Positions 19,159-26,710 of a stretch of 64,000 bases of DNA are shown here, piece after piece. The DNA comes from Spongiibacteraceae bacterium (GTDB lineage Bacteria > Pseudomonadota > Gammaproteobacteria > Pseudomonadales > Dasaniaceae). The notes beneath the pieces are model-generated. The model was not told the DNA's origin and searched no databases. It worked only from the letters and a program-made list of their open reading frames with translations. The stretch lies in contig JANQLG010000024.1 in NCBI GenBank assembly GCA_028280715.1, positions 1-64,000 of the forward strand. Reading direction: 5' to 3'. Positions within the stretch are counted from its first letter, which is position 1; the number at the start of each line of letters is the position of its first letter. The translations under genes were made by a program, and so were the position numbers.

Positions 19159-20124
19159 CTATTCAATCAACACTTCCAGACGCAAGCTAATGACCGAACC
19201 ACCCTCTCGATCTTCACCAGCTTCGGATTTCTTCCAGGCATAAGCAGGCTCTACCTCAATAAACAGCCAGGGCCGGTAAAAACTTTGCCGGTAACTCAAG
19301 CCTATGCCATAACTGGTGGTTAAATGATGTGGTTGTGTTTCACCACTGGTCCAGATAAATTGCGACAGCACTTGATCATTGGCAAATACTTTAGTCAAAC
19401 CCAAACGCGTCGATCCTTCGATACCTTCCGCACCTTCAACCCAGTCAATCGTGTTAGACCACCTCAGCAAGTAGGTCGAATCGAGCAAGAACTCCAGATC
19501 ATAGCGACTGCGACTTTCAATATCTTCTGCTTCTACAAACCTCAATGTCTCGGTGAAACGATGTAATATCCGGTTACCGGCCGGCAATTCATATCGATAA
19601 CGAAGACGTGCTCTCGGTTCGAGTGATGATTCAACGCCTATTCTAAAGTCCAGCCGCGACCTGATGGCTTCAAGCACTGTATACTGCAACCCAAACTCTG
19701 TTTGCTCATTATTGTCACCAATCTGCTGAGTTTGCTCCTGTGCCTGCGTCAGCAAGGAATTTTCTTCCTCGTTATCTTCAAAGAAAACACTCAACCGACT
19801 GCTGACCCTTGGCAAATGAATTTTGCCCCGCACCCTAATGTCTTGCGTATTACCTGAGGACTCTTCCCACTGATTATCAGCGCTTAACCTGAGTGATGAC
19901 TCGGCAGATTCAATATCAGCTCGCTGTGACCCCAGAAACTGGTCCAACCATTCTGCGAAAGCGTCCGCCGAATTAGCAACATAGGTTCTGCTGGTATCCA
20001 GCCAATTCTCTGGAAGCAAAGTTTGAACATCCGTCTGATCCTCGGAAGCCTGTCCTGCAAAAGCCGATAAAGGGGCCATCCATACAATTACCAATAGCCA
20101 AGATTTTCTTGAGGCTGCTGTCAT
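19159..20124 (-). CDS. Outer-membrane-like protein of unknown function
   Basis: I do not recognise the family. The product has 321 residues from the ATG at 20124 (a GTG six bases upstream is less likely). It opens with a signal peptide ending SAFAGQ. A Glu/Gln-rich segment follows (about 70-130). The rest alternates short hydrophobic and polar residues (RLRYRYELPAGNRILHRF, GIGLSYRQSFYRPWLFIEV) and ends in a hydrophobic strand, LRLEVLIE; this suggests a beta-barrel. A broken copy lies at about 21400-21650. It is divergent from a DUF481 gene, another predicted outer-membrane protein. Confidence 0.8.
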   Translation of the reverse strand: MTAASRKSWLLVIVWMAPLSAFAGQASEDQTDVQTLLPENWLDTSRTYVANSADAFAEWLDQFLGSQRADIESAESSLRLSADNQWEESSGNTQDIRVRGKIHLPRVSSRLSVFFEDNEEENSLLTQAQEQTQQIGDNNEQTEFGLQYTVLEAIRSRLDFRIGVESSLEPRARLRYRYELPAGNRILHRFTETLRFVEAEDIESRSRYDLEFLLDSTYLLRWSNTIDWVEGAEGIEGSTRLGLTKVFANDQVLSQFIWTSGETQPHHLTTSYGIGLSYRQSFYRPWLFIEVEPAYAWKKSEAGEDREGGSVISLRLEVLIE

Positions 20125-20331
20125 TGTCACAGTGTAATTTTTTTGTTACTCGCCATCCATTACTTTTCTAATGCTGAATCGCCAATTTCACGACTATGCA
20201 TCTCTATGCACCTATAACACCGGACCATTTGCCAGAATTTTTATTCTATCAATTCTTGTTGTCTAATAAGTAAAACTTCAAGATTTCTGTTCTATACTTT
20301 GGCGTAATTATAATTGCAGAAGAAAGCCACA

Positions 20332-20394
20332 ATGGAAGCTAGACTAGAGACTAGAAAGAAGCCCAGAGAAATGGATATTCACTTGGATAAATAA
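20332..20394 (+). pseudogene. mscS remnant (internal deletion)
   Basis: A 20-codon frame beginning ATGGAA and ending with codons for MDIHLDK and a stop. The intact mscS at 21754 starts ATGGAA and ends with MDIHLDKE. The final seven residues are identical, and 18 of 21 bases of that segment match. Each copy sits directly upstream of a DUF481 gene. The rest of the channel gene is missing. The region 20131-20437 otherwise holds only the divergent promoter area of the flanking genes. A short expressed peptide is possible but unlikely. Confidence 0.6.
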
Positions 20395-20437
20395 TTATTT
20401 AATTCGTTATACATCGTTTTACCCATTAGGAGAAATA

Positions 20438-21181
20438 ATGCAAATATCACTAAACACACAGGCCTGCCTAGTATTGTCAGCCGGTTTAATTACCGGCTTT
20501 GTCACTGAAAACGCCGAAGCGAAAGGGAGTGATCAAATCTGGACTGGTGACCTGGAACTCGGCTTTGTCAACACATCAGGTAATACCGAAAAGACTTCAT
20601 TAAAAAGCAAGGCCGATATTAATAGGGAAAAAGAACAATGGCGCTATAACATAAAGTTTAACAACGTTAATACTGAATCTAACGACAGGCGCACTGCCGA
20701 AAAATACTTTATTTCAAATCGGCTAGCTTACCAATACAACGAAAGTGACTTCTCCTTTCTTTATGGATCCTACGACGACGACCGTTTCACCGGCTTTCAG
20801 TATCAGGCGACATTATCAGCCGGTTACGGACGACGGCTTATCAATGACGATACTATGATGCTCGATATTGAGGTAGGTCCGGGTTATAGGGAAAGTAAAG
20901 TGGAAGATAGTTCAAAGGGAGAAAACTCTGAAGAAGTTATTCTCAGGGGCTTCGCTGGTTTAAAATGGAATGTTAGCAATACAGCGAAATTTACTGAAAC
21001 ATTTAATATTGAAAGTGGTAATGAGAATACCGTCGCCAAATCAGTGACCGGATTACAGGTACAGATTAATGGGCATTTAGCACTAAAATTGTCCTACACT
21101 GTTAAATATACTGAGGAAGTACCCAATAATAGAAAGCACGCCGACACTGAATCAGGGGTAACCTTCCTCTACTCTTTCTGA
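20438..21181 (+). CDS. DUF481 outer-membrane protein, copy A
   Basis: YdiY-like DUF481 protein of 247 residues, described in the family as a salt-induced outer-membrane protein. It has a strong ribosome site (AGGAG) and a signal peptide (about 1-29, ending ENAEA). The mature chain is beta-barrel-like, with alternating patterns such as ELGFVNTSGNTEKTSLK, the family start motif, and a C-terminal aromatic residue (LYSF) as expected for BAM-assembled barrels. It is highly similar along its length to copy B at 22614, sharing for example YDDDRFTGF, GPGYRESKVED and ALQVQINGHL-type strings. Function unknown. Confidence 0.9.
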   Translation: MQISLNTQACLVLSAGLITGFVTENAEAKGSDQIWTGDLELGFVNTSGNTEKTSLKSKADINREKEQWRYNIKFNNVNTESNDRRTAEKYFISNRLAYQYNESDFSFLYGSYDDDRFTGFQYQATLSAGYGRRLINDDTMMLDIEVGPGYRESKVEDSSKGENSEEVILRGFAGLKWNVSNTAKFTETFNIESGNENTVAKSVTGLQVQINGHLALKLSYTVKYTEEVPNNRKHADTESGVTFLYSF

Positions 21182-21192
21182 CCCATATTGGT

Positions 21193-21234
21193 AAGGTGTT
21201 CATTAAGTTAAGCGCAATATTTGATGAGCACCTT
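21193..21234 (+). terminator. Imperfect hairpin after DUF481 copy A
   Basis: AAGGTGTTCAT pairs with ATGAGCACCTT (one G-T wobble) across a 20-base loop, 11 bases after the DUF481 stop. There is only a short T run, so termination efficiency is uncertain. Confidence 0.35.
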
Positions 21235-21237
21235 TGA

Positions 21238-21397
21238 TCAATTATCCTTTGACACTACTATTTTTTGCATTTTTTTACGCATTTTATCTGGAATGCTAAT
21301 CGGCCTTTGCGATACACGATCGACAAATACTTCGATAAAGTGGCCAAAGGCACAGGCATAAGGCTCACGACTTTTAAAAATCGCCGCACTGAAGCGG
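21238..21397 (-). pseudogene. Thioesterase C-terminal remnant
   Basis: On the minus strand one frame reads FSAAIFKSREPYACAFGHF, then IEVFVDRVSQRPISIPDKM, and stops at 21238. This matches the last 50 or so residues of the intact thioesterase at 23471 (FSVAIFEKQEPFACAFGHF, IEVFVDRVSKKPMMIPDSM). The N-terminal two thirds, including the catalytic region, are absent. Within a few bases of its upstream end the sequence switches to the outer-membrane gene remnant. The longer open frame that covers this stretch (21258-21605) is in a different register and is not a gene. Confidence 0.85.
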
Positions 21398-21399
21398 TA

Positions 21400-21650
21400 T
21401 TATGTCCGATTACCAGTAGGCAATTCATACCGATAACGAAGACGTAGTCTCGGTTCGAAGGATGATTCAATACCCACTCTAAAGTCCAACCGCGATCTGA
21501 TTGCCTCAAGCAGTATATACTGCAGCCCAAACTCTGGACCCCCATTGTTATCACAAAGCTGCTGCTTTGCTCATGCTCCTGTGCCGGCAACCTTGTTATC
21601 TTCAAAGAAAATACTCAACTCTCTATTACCCATTACGCTTGTCACAATAT
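21400..21650 (-). pseudogene. Remnant of the outer-membrane-like gene (copy B)
   Basis: Minus-strand sequence here encodes EFGLQYILLEAIRSRLDF, RVGIESSFEPRLRLRYRYEL and PTGNR. This is nearly the same as an internal part of the intact protein at 19159 (EFGLQYTVLEAIRSRLDF and so on). Upstream of this a second piece, LSIFFEDN, lies in another frame and runs into a TGA, so there is at least one frameshift and one stop. The N-terminal hundred codons and the whole C-terminal half are deleted, although the 5' flank still resembles that of the intact gene. Confidence 0.85.
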
Positions 21651-21753
21651 CTTTATTACTTTTTATTTATCTAATGCTTGTTTTCTAACAGGCAAAACTT
21701 CAAGATTCACAGTTTGCACAACAATGCCTCCACCAGATAAGAAGGAAAATACG

Positions 21754-22566
21754 ATGGAATCACAAGAATTGCTCCAAAATATCTATCAACTCACCATGTT
21801 ATATGGGCTGAGGATTGTAGTTGCGATCTTAATCCTCGTGGTTGGTCGCTGGATAGGGAAAGCTGTCAGTGCCGCTGTTCGCAAAATGATGGTTGCAAGA
21901 GACGTAGACGTTGCGGTCAGTCAATTTGCCGGCAGCCTTACTTTCGCACTGATTTTTGCTTTCACCATCGTGGCCTCACTCAGCCATATAGGTGTGGAAA
22001 CAGCCTCGATGATAGCCGCGCTAGGTGCAGCAGGCTTGGCTGTCGGCCTGGCTTTGCAGGGCTCCTTGTCCAATTTTGCTGCAGGGGTATTGATCATTGT
22101 ATTTAAACCCTGTCGTGTCGGCGATTATGTCGATGTATCAGGCGGCTCAGGCTCGGTAGAAGATATCAGTCTGCTAGCCACTAGCTTACTCACTCCCGAC
22201 AACAAACGTATTGTTATCCCTAACGCCACTATCATGTCTGGCTCTATTACTAACTACAGCACTATGACTACACGTCGTATCGACCTAATGGTAGGTATCA
22301 GCTATGACGCAGACATATCTCAGGCCAAGTCAGTGCTGGAAAAAGTGATCAAAGAAGAAAGTCGAATACTGGAAGAACCTGCCTGCACCATCGCCGTTGC
22401 CGAACTGGCTGATTCATCAGTAAATCTGGTTGTCAGACCTTGGGTAGACACCGCCAACTATTGGCCAACACGTTTTGATCTGACTGAGAAAATTAAAAAT
22501 GAACTGGATGCCGCCAACATTGGCATTCCCTATCCTCAGATGGATATCCATCTGGATAAAGAATAA
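21754..22566 (+). CDS. mscS: Small-conductance mechanosensitive channel MscS
   Basis: Inner-membrane channel of 270 residues that opens on hypo-osmotic shock. The ATG at 21754 has AAGGA seven bases upstream and gives the usual MscS length; an ATG 30 bases earlier lacks this. Three N-terminal membrane segments end in the pore-lining TM3, GAAGLAVGLALQGSLSNFAA, with the Gly/Ala packing pattern of MscS. It is followed by VFKPCRVGDYV and the cytoplasmic beta-domain PNATIMSGSITNYS. It is followed by a DUF481 gene 47 bases downstream. Salt-linked DUF481 and an osmotic channel side by side suggest osmotic adaptation (inference). Confidence 0.95.
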   Translation: MESQELLQNIYQLTMLYGLRIVVAILILVVGRWIGKAVSAAVRKMMVARDVDVAVSQFAGSLTFALIFAFTIVASLSHIGVETASMIAALGAAGLAVGLALQGSLSNFAAGVLIIVFKPCRVGDYVDVSGGSGSVEDISLLATSLLTPDNKRIVIPNATIMSGSITNYSTMTTRRIDLMVGISYDADISQAKSVLEKVIKEESRILEEPACTIAVAELADSSVNLVVRPWVDTANYWPTRFDLTEKIKNELDAANIGIPYPQMDIHLDKE

Positions 22567-22613
22567 AACGACTTTAATCTATTCAATTTAAATATTTTTT
22601 ACTAGGAGTAAAA

Positions 22614-23366
22614 ATGCAAAAAACATGCAGCACCTTCGCCACCTCTATTTTGTTTATCACACTAGGTAGCAGTATTGCTATTTCCGCCAGTGCAGAAGAT
22701 ACCAAAAACACTGAAGAGGAATTATGGAAAGGCCAAATTGAACTGGGCTTTGTTAATACTTCGGGCAACACCGAAGAGTCATCAATCAAGAGCCTTGCTG
22801 AATTTGATCGGGAAAGTGAAAAATGGCGTTACAACATTCATTTGGACAGTTTAAATACTGAGTCTGATGACAACCGTACCGCTGAAAAATATTTTGCTTC
22901 TAACCGCTTAGCTTTTCAGTATAACGAATATGATTATTCTTTTTTCTATGCCTCTTATGACGATGATCGTTTCACTGGCTTTGATTATCAGGCAACTGCT
23001 GCAATAGGTTACGGACGCCGTTTACTCAATGATGATATTAGGCAACTCGATGTTGAAATTGGTCCCGGTTACAGGGAAAGTAAAGTCGAGGATGATTCGT
23101 CAGCAGAAGACTCTCAAGAATTTATTTTCCGTGCTGCGGCAGACTATAGCTGGCAAGTGAGTGAGACTGCCAAATTTACTCAAACAGCAAATGTTGAAAG
23201 CGGTGAAGACAACACCATCAGTAAAGCCGTGTCAGCATTACAGGTTCAAATCAATGGACATCTATCGATGAAGCTGTCTTATACAATTAAATATACGGAA
23301 GAAGTTCCAACAGAAAATAAACACGCTGATACAGAAACTGCTGTTACCTTTGCCTATTCTTTTTAA
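22614..23366 (+). CDS. DUF481 outer-membrane protein, copy B
   Basis: YdiY-like protein of 250 residues with AGGAG before the start and a signal peptide ending near SASAED. Barrel-like alternation runs through the protein, and it ends in FAYSF, a typical outer-membrane C terminus. It shares long identical blocks with copy A (NTSGNTE, RTAEKYF, SYDDDRFTGF, GPGYRESKVED, VQINGHL), so the two are recent paralogues. The central loop differs (SSAEDSQEF against SKGENSEEV). It probably shares a transcript with mscS. Confidence 0.9.
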   Translation: MQKTCSTFATSILFITLGSSIAISASAEDTKNTEEELWKGQIELGFVNTSGNTEESSIKSLAEFDRESEKWRYNIHLDSLNTESDDNRTAEKYFASNRLAFQYNEYDYSFFYASYDDDRFTGFDYQATAAIGYGRRLLNDDIRQLDVEIGPGYRESKVEDDSSAEDSQEFIFRAAADYSWQVSETAKFTQTANVESGEDNTISKAVSALQVQINGHLSMKLSYTIKYTEEVPTENKHADTETAVTFAYSF

Positions 23367-23410
23367 ACGGCTCCAATATACTATTTAGCTTTTGCTTAGT
23401 TGCTTATCAC

Positions 23411-23453
23411 TGCGCAGTCTCTAGTATAAAATTCGTTTGAACTGCGCATTTTT
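23411..23453 (+). terminator. Terminator-like hairpin after DUF481 copy B
   Basis: TGCGCAGT pairs perfectly with ACTGCGCA over a 22-base loop and is followed by TTTTT on the plus strand. It lies between the convergent DUF481 and thioesterase genes. The long loop lowers confidence. Confidence 0.5.
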
Positions 23454-23470
23454 CTACTAGTTGAATAATT

Positions 23471-23917
23471 TCAATTAGCATTCGACACCAATATTTTTTC
23501 CATTTTTTTACGCATCGAATCTGGAATCATCATTGGCTTTTTTGACACTCTATCCACAAACACTTCGATAAAGTGCCCAAATGCACAGGCAAAAGGCTCC
23601 TGCTTTTCGAAGATTGCCACACTAAACTGGACAGAACTATTTCCAAGTCTGTCGATTCGGATACCGACATCAATTTTGGCCGGAAATGAAATAGGCGATA
23701 TATATTCGCAACTGGAGCTCACCACCATACCGACAATCGAACCAAACTTAATATCCAATCCACAGTGCTTTATTAAAAATTGGTTGGTAGCGGAATCAAA
23801 ATAGGAATAATAGGCCACATTATTGATAACACCATTGTTGTCATTGTCTTGCCAGCGAGTTGTTACTGGAAAAAATGCGGCGTAATCACTGCGCGCAACT
23901 TCTACTTTTGAGGCCAT
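23471..23917 (-). CDS. Acyl-CoA thioesterase, 4HBT hotdog family
   Basis: A 148-residue single-hotdog protein of the YbgC/FcbC type that hydrolyses thioesters such as acyl-CoA. The N-terminal motif RWQDNDNNGVINNVAYYSYF aligns with the family's active-site segment (first Asp catalytic, VxNxxY signature). The common His after Gly is replaced by Val here (NNGVIN). It ends with a basic helix, PDSMRKKMEKIL. A decayed second copy lies at 21238. The natural substrate is unknown. Confidence 0.88.
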   Translation of the reverse strand: MASKVEVARSDYAAFFPVTTRWQDNDNNGVINNVAYYSYFDSATNQFLIKHCGLDIKFGSIVGMVVSSSCEYISPISFPAKIDVGIRIDRLGNSSVQFSVAIFEKQEPFACAFGHFIEVFVDRVSKKPMMIPDSMRKKMEKILVSNAN

Positions 23918-23998
23918 ACTCTTCTCACTTAGACAAACAACGTATAACAGTATTGAAGTAACAATCCTTTCAGCACTAACGCTTCATTTATGTTGTTA

Positions 23999-25000
23999 CT
24001 ATTCTCCCAAAAGCATAGCTGAAAATAATTGCCATTGCCCATTATCACGATTCCGCTGCGCACCATACACCACATAATCGTCTTTGGATGCTGCAGGCGA
24101 AAGATCAATCCACCACAATGGATCAATCTGATTAGGTAACATCGAATAACGAATGTCGATGACCCGATTTTTAACCTTTGGATCCATCGCTAAATAACCG
24201 TTGGAAAACCATCGAAATCGCTCAATATCTTTCGCTTGCTGAGAATCTGGCAGCAACCAGGGTAAATCTTCAGCAATGCTTAATTTTCTAACATATTCTC
24301 CTGAATATACTTTACCTTCGACACCCATCCTTACAGCATCGACAAAATAAGCCTGATCTGTCTCATAAACAATTTTCCACACTAATAAATTGGCGAAGGT
24401 TGGTTTAGCTTCTAACCGAATGGGCTTATGGCCACGTTCATTGGCTAATTCCCAGCCCAGCTCTTCGGCACGCTCTCGTTGCACAGCCCCCAAACTCGGA
24501 TAAACTAAAACCCACACCATAGCAATCCGTGCAAACAATGTGCGCTGTTTTATTGCTGCTAAAACCACCAACAATAACAGCGGTAACGTGTAGGCTGGAT
24601 CAATAACGGCAATAGTATTCCATGCAAAACGCTGGTCACTAAAGGGCCACAACAACATCGTGCCATAAGTAGTACAAGTATCTAATAAAGCATGAGTGGC
24701 ATAACCTAATGTACAATACAGAATGCTTTGCCAAAATAAAAACCCGACTCTTTTTCCTATCAGGCCATGCATCAATAACCCACAAATCAAACCGCCGAAG
24801 GGAATAAAAAACAGGGAGTGGGTGAAATGACGATGATATTCGAGGAACAGTAGAGGATCGGTCTCTGAACGAATAAATACATCGAGGTCAGGAGCCATAC
24901 CACCTGCAACGCCAAACAACCCGACTAATGCCAGCCGCTTATTTTTAACCGTCGCTTGTGGCAGCACGGCGCCCAATACACCTTGTGTCAGAGGATCCAT
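23999..25000 (-). CDS. DUF457 (YdjM-like) membrane protein, putative metal-dependent hydrolase
   Basis: An integral membrane protein of 333 residues. The ATG at 25000 gives the family start MDPLTQGVLGAVLPQ; a TTG two codons earlier is less likely. Metal-ligand candidates typical of the family are present: DLDVF near residue 37, HRHFTHSLFFIPF (about 55-67) and HALLDTCTTYGT (about 103-114). The N-terminal half is hydrophobic; the C-terminal part (from about 185) is soluble and probably periplasmic. YdjM is annotated as a LexA-regulated inner-membrane hydrolase; the activity is unproven. Confidence 0.85.
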   Translation of the reverse strand: MDPLTQGVLGAVLPQATVKNKRLALVGLFGVAGGMAPDLDVFIRSETDPLLFLEYHRHFTHSLFFIPFGGLICGLLMHGLIGKRVGFLFWQSILYCTLGYATHALLDTCTTYGTMLLWPFSDQRFAWNTIAVIDPAYTLPLLLLVVLAAIKQRTLFARIAMVWVLVYPSLGAVQRERAEELGWELANERGHKPIRLEAKPTFANLLVWKIVYETDQAYFVDAVRMGVEGKVYSGEYVRKLSIAEDLPWLLPDSQQAKDIERFRWFSNGYLAMDPKVKNRVIDIRYSMLPNQIDPLWWIDLSPAASKDDYVVYGAQRNRDNGQWQLFSAMLLGE

Positions 25001-25091
25001 ATACAACCAATTATTATTTGAAGAAGTTATTTACAAAAATTTTTCAGAAAGCATTTATAGAAAGCACTTTACAGAAATTATTTTATAGAAG

Positions 25092-25964
25092 TTATTCACC
25101 AAGCTGTTTCGCAGCCATTGTATAACCAAATTCAATCATTTCTTCCGCGCGATCAAATTCTAAAATTCCACAAATATTACGCGGTAATTCCAATACTACA
25201 TCTGGTGGGTACGCGGCCAGCTTCTGCCTTGCTACGGCACCCTGCATAGTATCAATAGCTTGGTAAGCGACATCGTAAATACTCAAACTTTCGGTATTGC
25301 TGGAGATCGGAGAAATGGAATCGATAAACTGATCAATTTTCTTACTGAAATAGGATGAAGCCGAATGCACAGGTTGTTTACGTTCGATCAGATCAAGCTC
25401 ATGGTTGGGCTGTCCGGACAAATTAACGGCTATTGTTAGATCTGTATGATCACGAAAAGTTGGCGCTATTGGCACAGGGTTTAACACACCACCATCAATC
25501 AATGTTACTCCTTTGTGATCAACCGGCGTAAACAACAAAGGCAATGAAATAGACGCCCTGATCGCATCAAATACTGGACCGGTATCGATCCACACTTCTT
25601 TTTCGTTAGCGATATCGGCAGCCACAGCAGTAAAGGAAATAGGTAAATCCTCTATATGACGTTCACCAGTTAATTCAGCCAAAGTATTGATAATCTTATC
25701 GCCTTTTACCAATCCACCCTGACTACGGGTAAAGTCCATCAGTCGCAACATTTCCAACTTATCAACGGCTTTTACCCACTGGGTAAACTCATCCAATTTA
25801 CCCATCGCATAAATGCCGCCAACCAATGCTCCCATGGAACTACCAGCAATGGACCGAATGGCATAATTCTGTTCCTCCAGCCAATGAATAATACCGATAT
25901 GAGCCAAGCCTCTGGCACCACCACTGCCCAACACTAACGAAATTGTTTTGTTATTAGCCACCAT
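25092..25964 (-). CDS. Patatin-like phospholipase (RssA-like)
   Basis: A 290-residue serine hydrolase of the patatin family. It has the oxyanion-hole GSGGARGLAHIG (about 14-25), the nucleophile elbow GSSMG (Ser about 43) and the catalytic DGG (about 172-174) in LIDGGVLNPVP. Size and layout match RssA and related bacterial proteins (around 300 residues). It lacks a signal peptide, so it is probably cytoplasmic. The same-direction ubiX gene lies 24 bases upstream, and the two may be co-transcribed. Confidence 0.9.
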   Translation of the reverse strand: MVANNKTISLVLGSGGARGLAHIGIIHWLEEQNYAIRSIAGSSMGALVGGIYAMGKLDEFTQWVKAVDKLEMLRLMDFTRSQGGLVKGDKIINTLAELTGERHIEDLPISFTAVAADIANEKEVWIDTGPVFDAIRASISLPLLFTPVDHKGVTLIDGGVLNPVPIAPTFRDHTDLTIAVNLSGQPNHELDLIERKQPVHSASSYFSKKIDQFIDSISPISSNTESLSIYDVAYQAIDTMQGAVARQKLAAYPPDVVLELPRNICGILEFDRAEEMIEFGYTMAAKQLGE

Positions 25965-25988
25965 TAACTCACTTTGTCCTTTTAGCGA

Positions 25989-26573
25989 TTAGTCGCCTTC
26001 TCCCCAGCGCTGAACTACACCAACATCAATACCAAATAAATCCAGTACGCGCCCTACGCTGTGGTTAACCATATCATCAATACTTTCAGGTTGACTGTAA
26101 AAAGCTGGCATTGGCGGTGCGACAATCGCCCCCATCTCTGACAGAGCGGTCATCGTTCGCAGATGACCCGTATGTAATGGGCTTTCTCTAACCATCAATA
26201 CCAATCTACGGCGTTCTTTCAGCACCACATCGGCAGCCCGTGTCAGTAGAGTTGAGGTAATCCCTGAAGCAATTTCCGACATACTGCGAATTGAGCAGGG
26301 AGCAACAACCATTCCCATTGAGGCATAAGAACCGCTGGCAATTGACGCACCTACGTTTTTTATCGAGTGTACCTGATCAGCCAGCGCCTTCACTTCAGCA
26401 ACCGTACGATCCAACTCATAGCCCAGGGTCAATTCGGCAGACTTACTCATCACCAGATGCGTTTCAATATCCGTTTGCTGTAACAGCTCGAGCAGCCGCA
26501 CGCCATAGATAATTCCGGAAGCTCCCGAAATCCCCACAATTAAACGCTTGTTTTTATTCTGCCCTTCAGCCAT
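25989..26573 (-). CDS. ubiX: Flavin prenyltransferase UbiX
   Basis: Makes prenylated FMN, the cofactor required by the decarboxylase UbiD in ubiquinone synthesis. The protein has 194 residues, like E. coli UbiX (189). Family motifs are GISGASGIIYGVRLLELL (FMN binding, about 14-31), CSIRSMSEIASGI (about 93-105) and RESPLHTGHLRTM with the conserved Arg/Glu. No signal peptide. Upstream, a divergent MscS-like gene begins at 26711. Confidence 0.96.
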   Translation of the reverse strand: MAEGQNKNKRLIVGISGASGIIYGVRLLELLQQTDIETHLVMSKSAELTLGYELDRTVAEVKALADQVHSIKNVGASIASGSYASMGMVVAPCSIRSMSEIASGITSTLLTRAADVVLKERRRLVLMVRESPLHTGHLRTMTALSEMGAIVAPPMPAFYSQPESIDDMVNHSVGRVLDLFGIDVGVVQRWGEGD

Positions 26574-26710
26574 ATTTTAAACCTGAAACGAATCGATAAG
26601 CCGCATAGCTTATCTAGGATGATCAATAACTACAAATAATCGTCACACCGTGTAACCTTCTCATTAACTGCTACTAATTCAGGCACGGTGAAACACATCA
26701 GGGTAAGCCA

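Larger units (their letters stand above)
19159..21397. repeat. Copy A of a tandem four-gene duplication
   Basis: Ordered content: outer-membrane-like gene (minus, intact), mscS (plus, reduced to a 63-base remnant), DUF481 gene (plus, intact), thioesterase (minus, only the last 50 or so codons). Copy B at 21400-23917 has the same order and orientations, with different members decayed. Both copies also share the string AAAACTTCAAGATT upstream of the mscS position (20273-20286 and 21695-21708). The interpretation as one tandem duplication with reciprocal loss is an inference from these matches. Confidence 0.75.
21400..23917. repeat. Copy B of the tandem four-gene duplication
   Basis: Ordered content: outer-membrane-like gene (minus, remnant), mscS (plus, intact), DUF481 gene (plus, intact), thioesterase (minus, intact). 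It abuts copy A within about ten bases at 21397-21404, where a thioesterase remnant changes to an outer-membrane gene remnant. Only the DUF481 gene survives in both copies. Confidence 0.75.

Noticed and set aside
19610-19625. GGTTCGA string resembling a tRNA T-loop (also at 21450)
   Set aside because: It lies inside the outer-membrane-like gene and its remnant, with no acceptor stem or anticodon arm around it.
21258-21605. 115-residue minus-strand open reading frame
   Set aside because: It runs through both pseudogene remnants in a frame that matches neither parent protein. The matching frames contain a stop and a frameshift.
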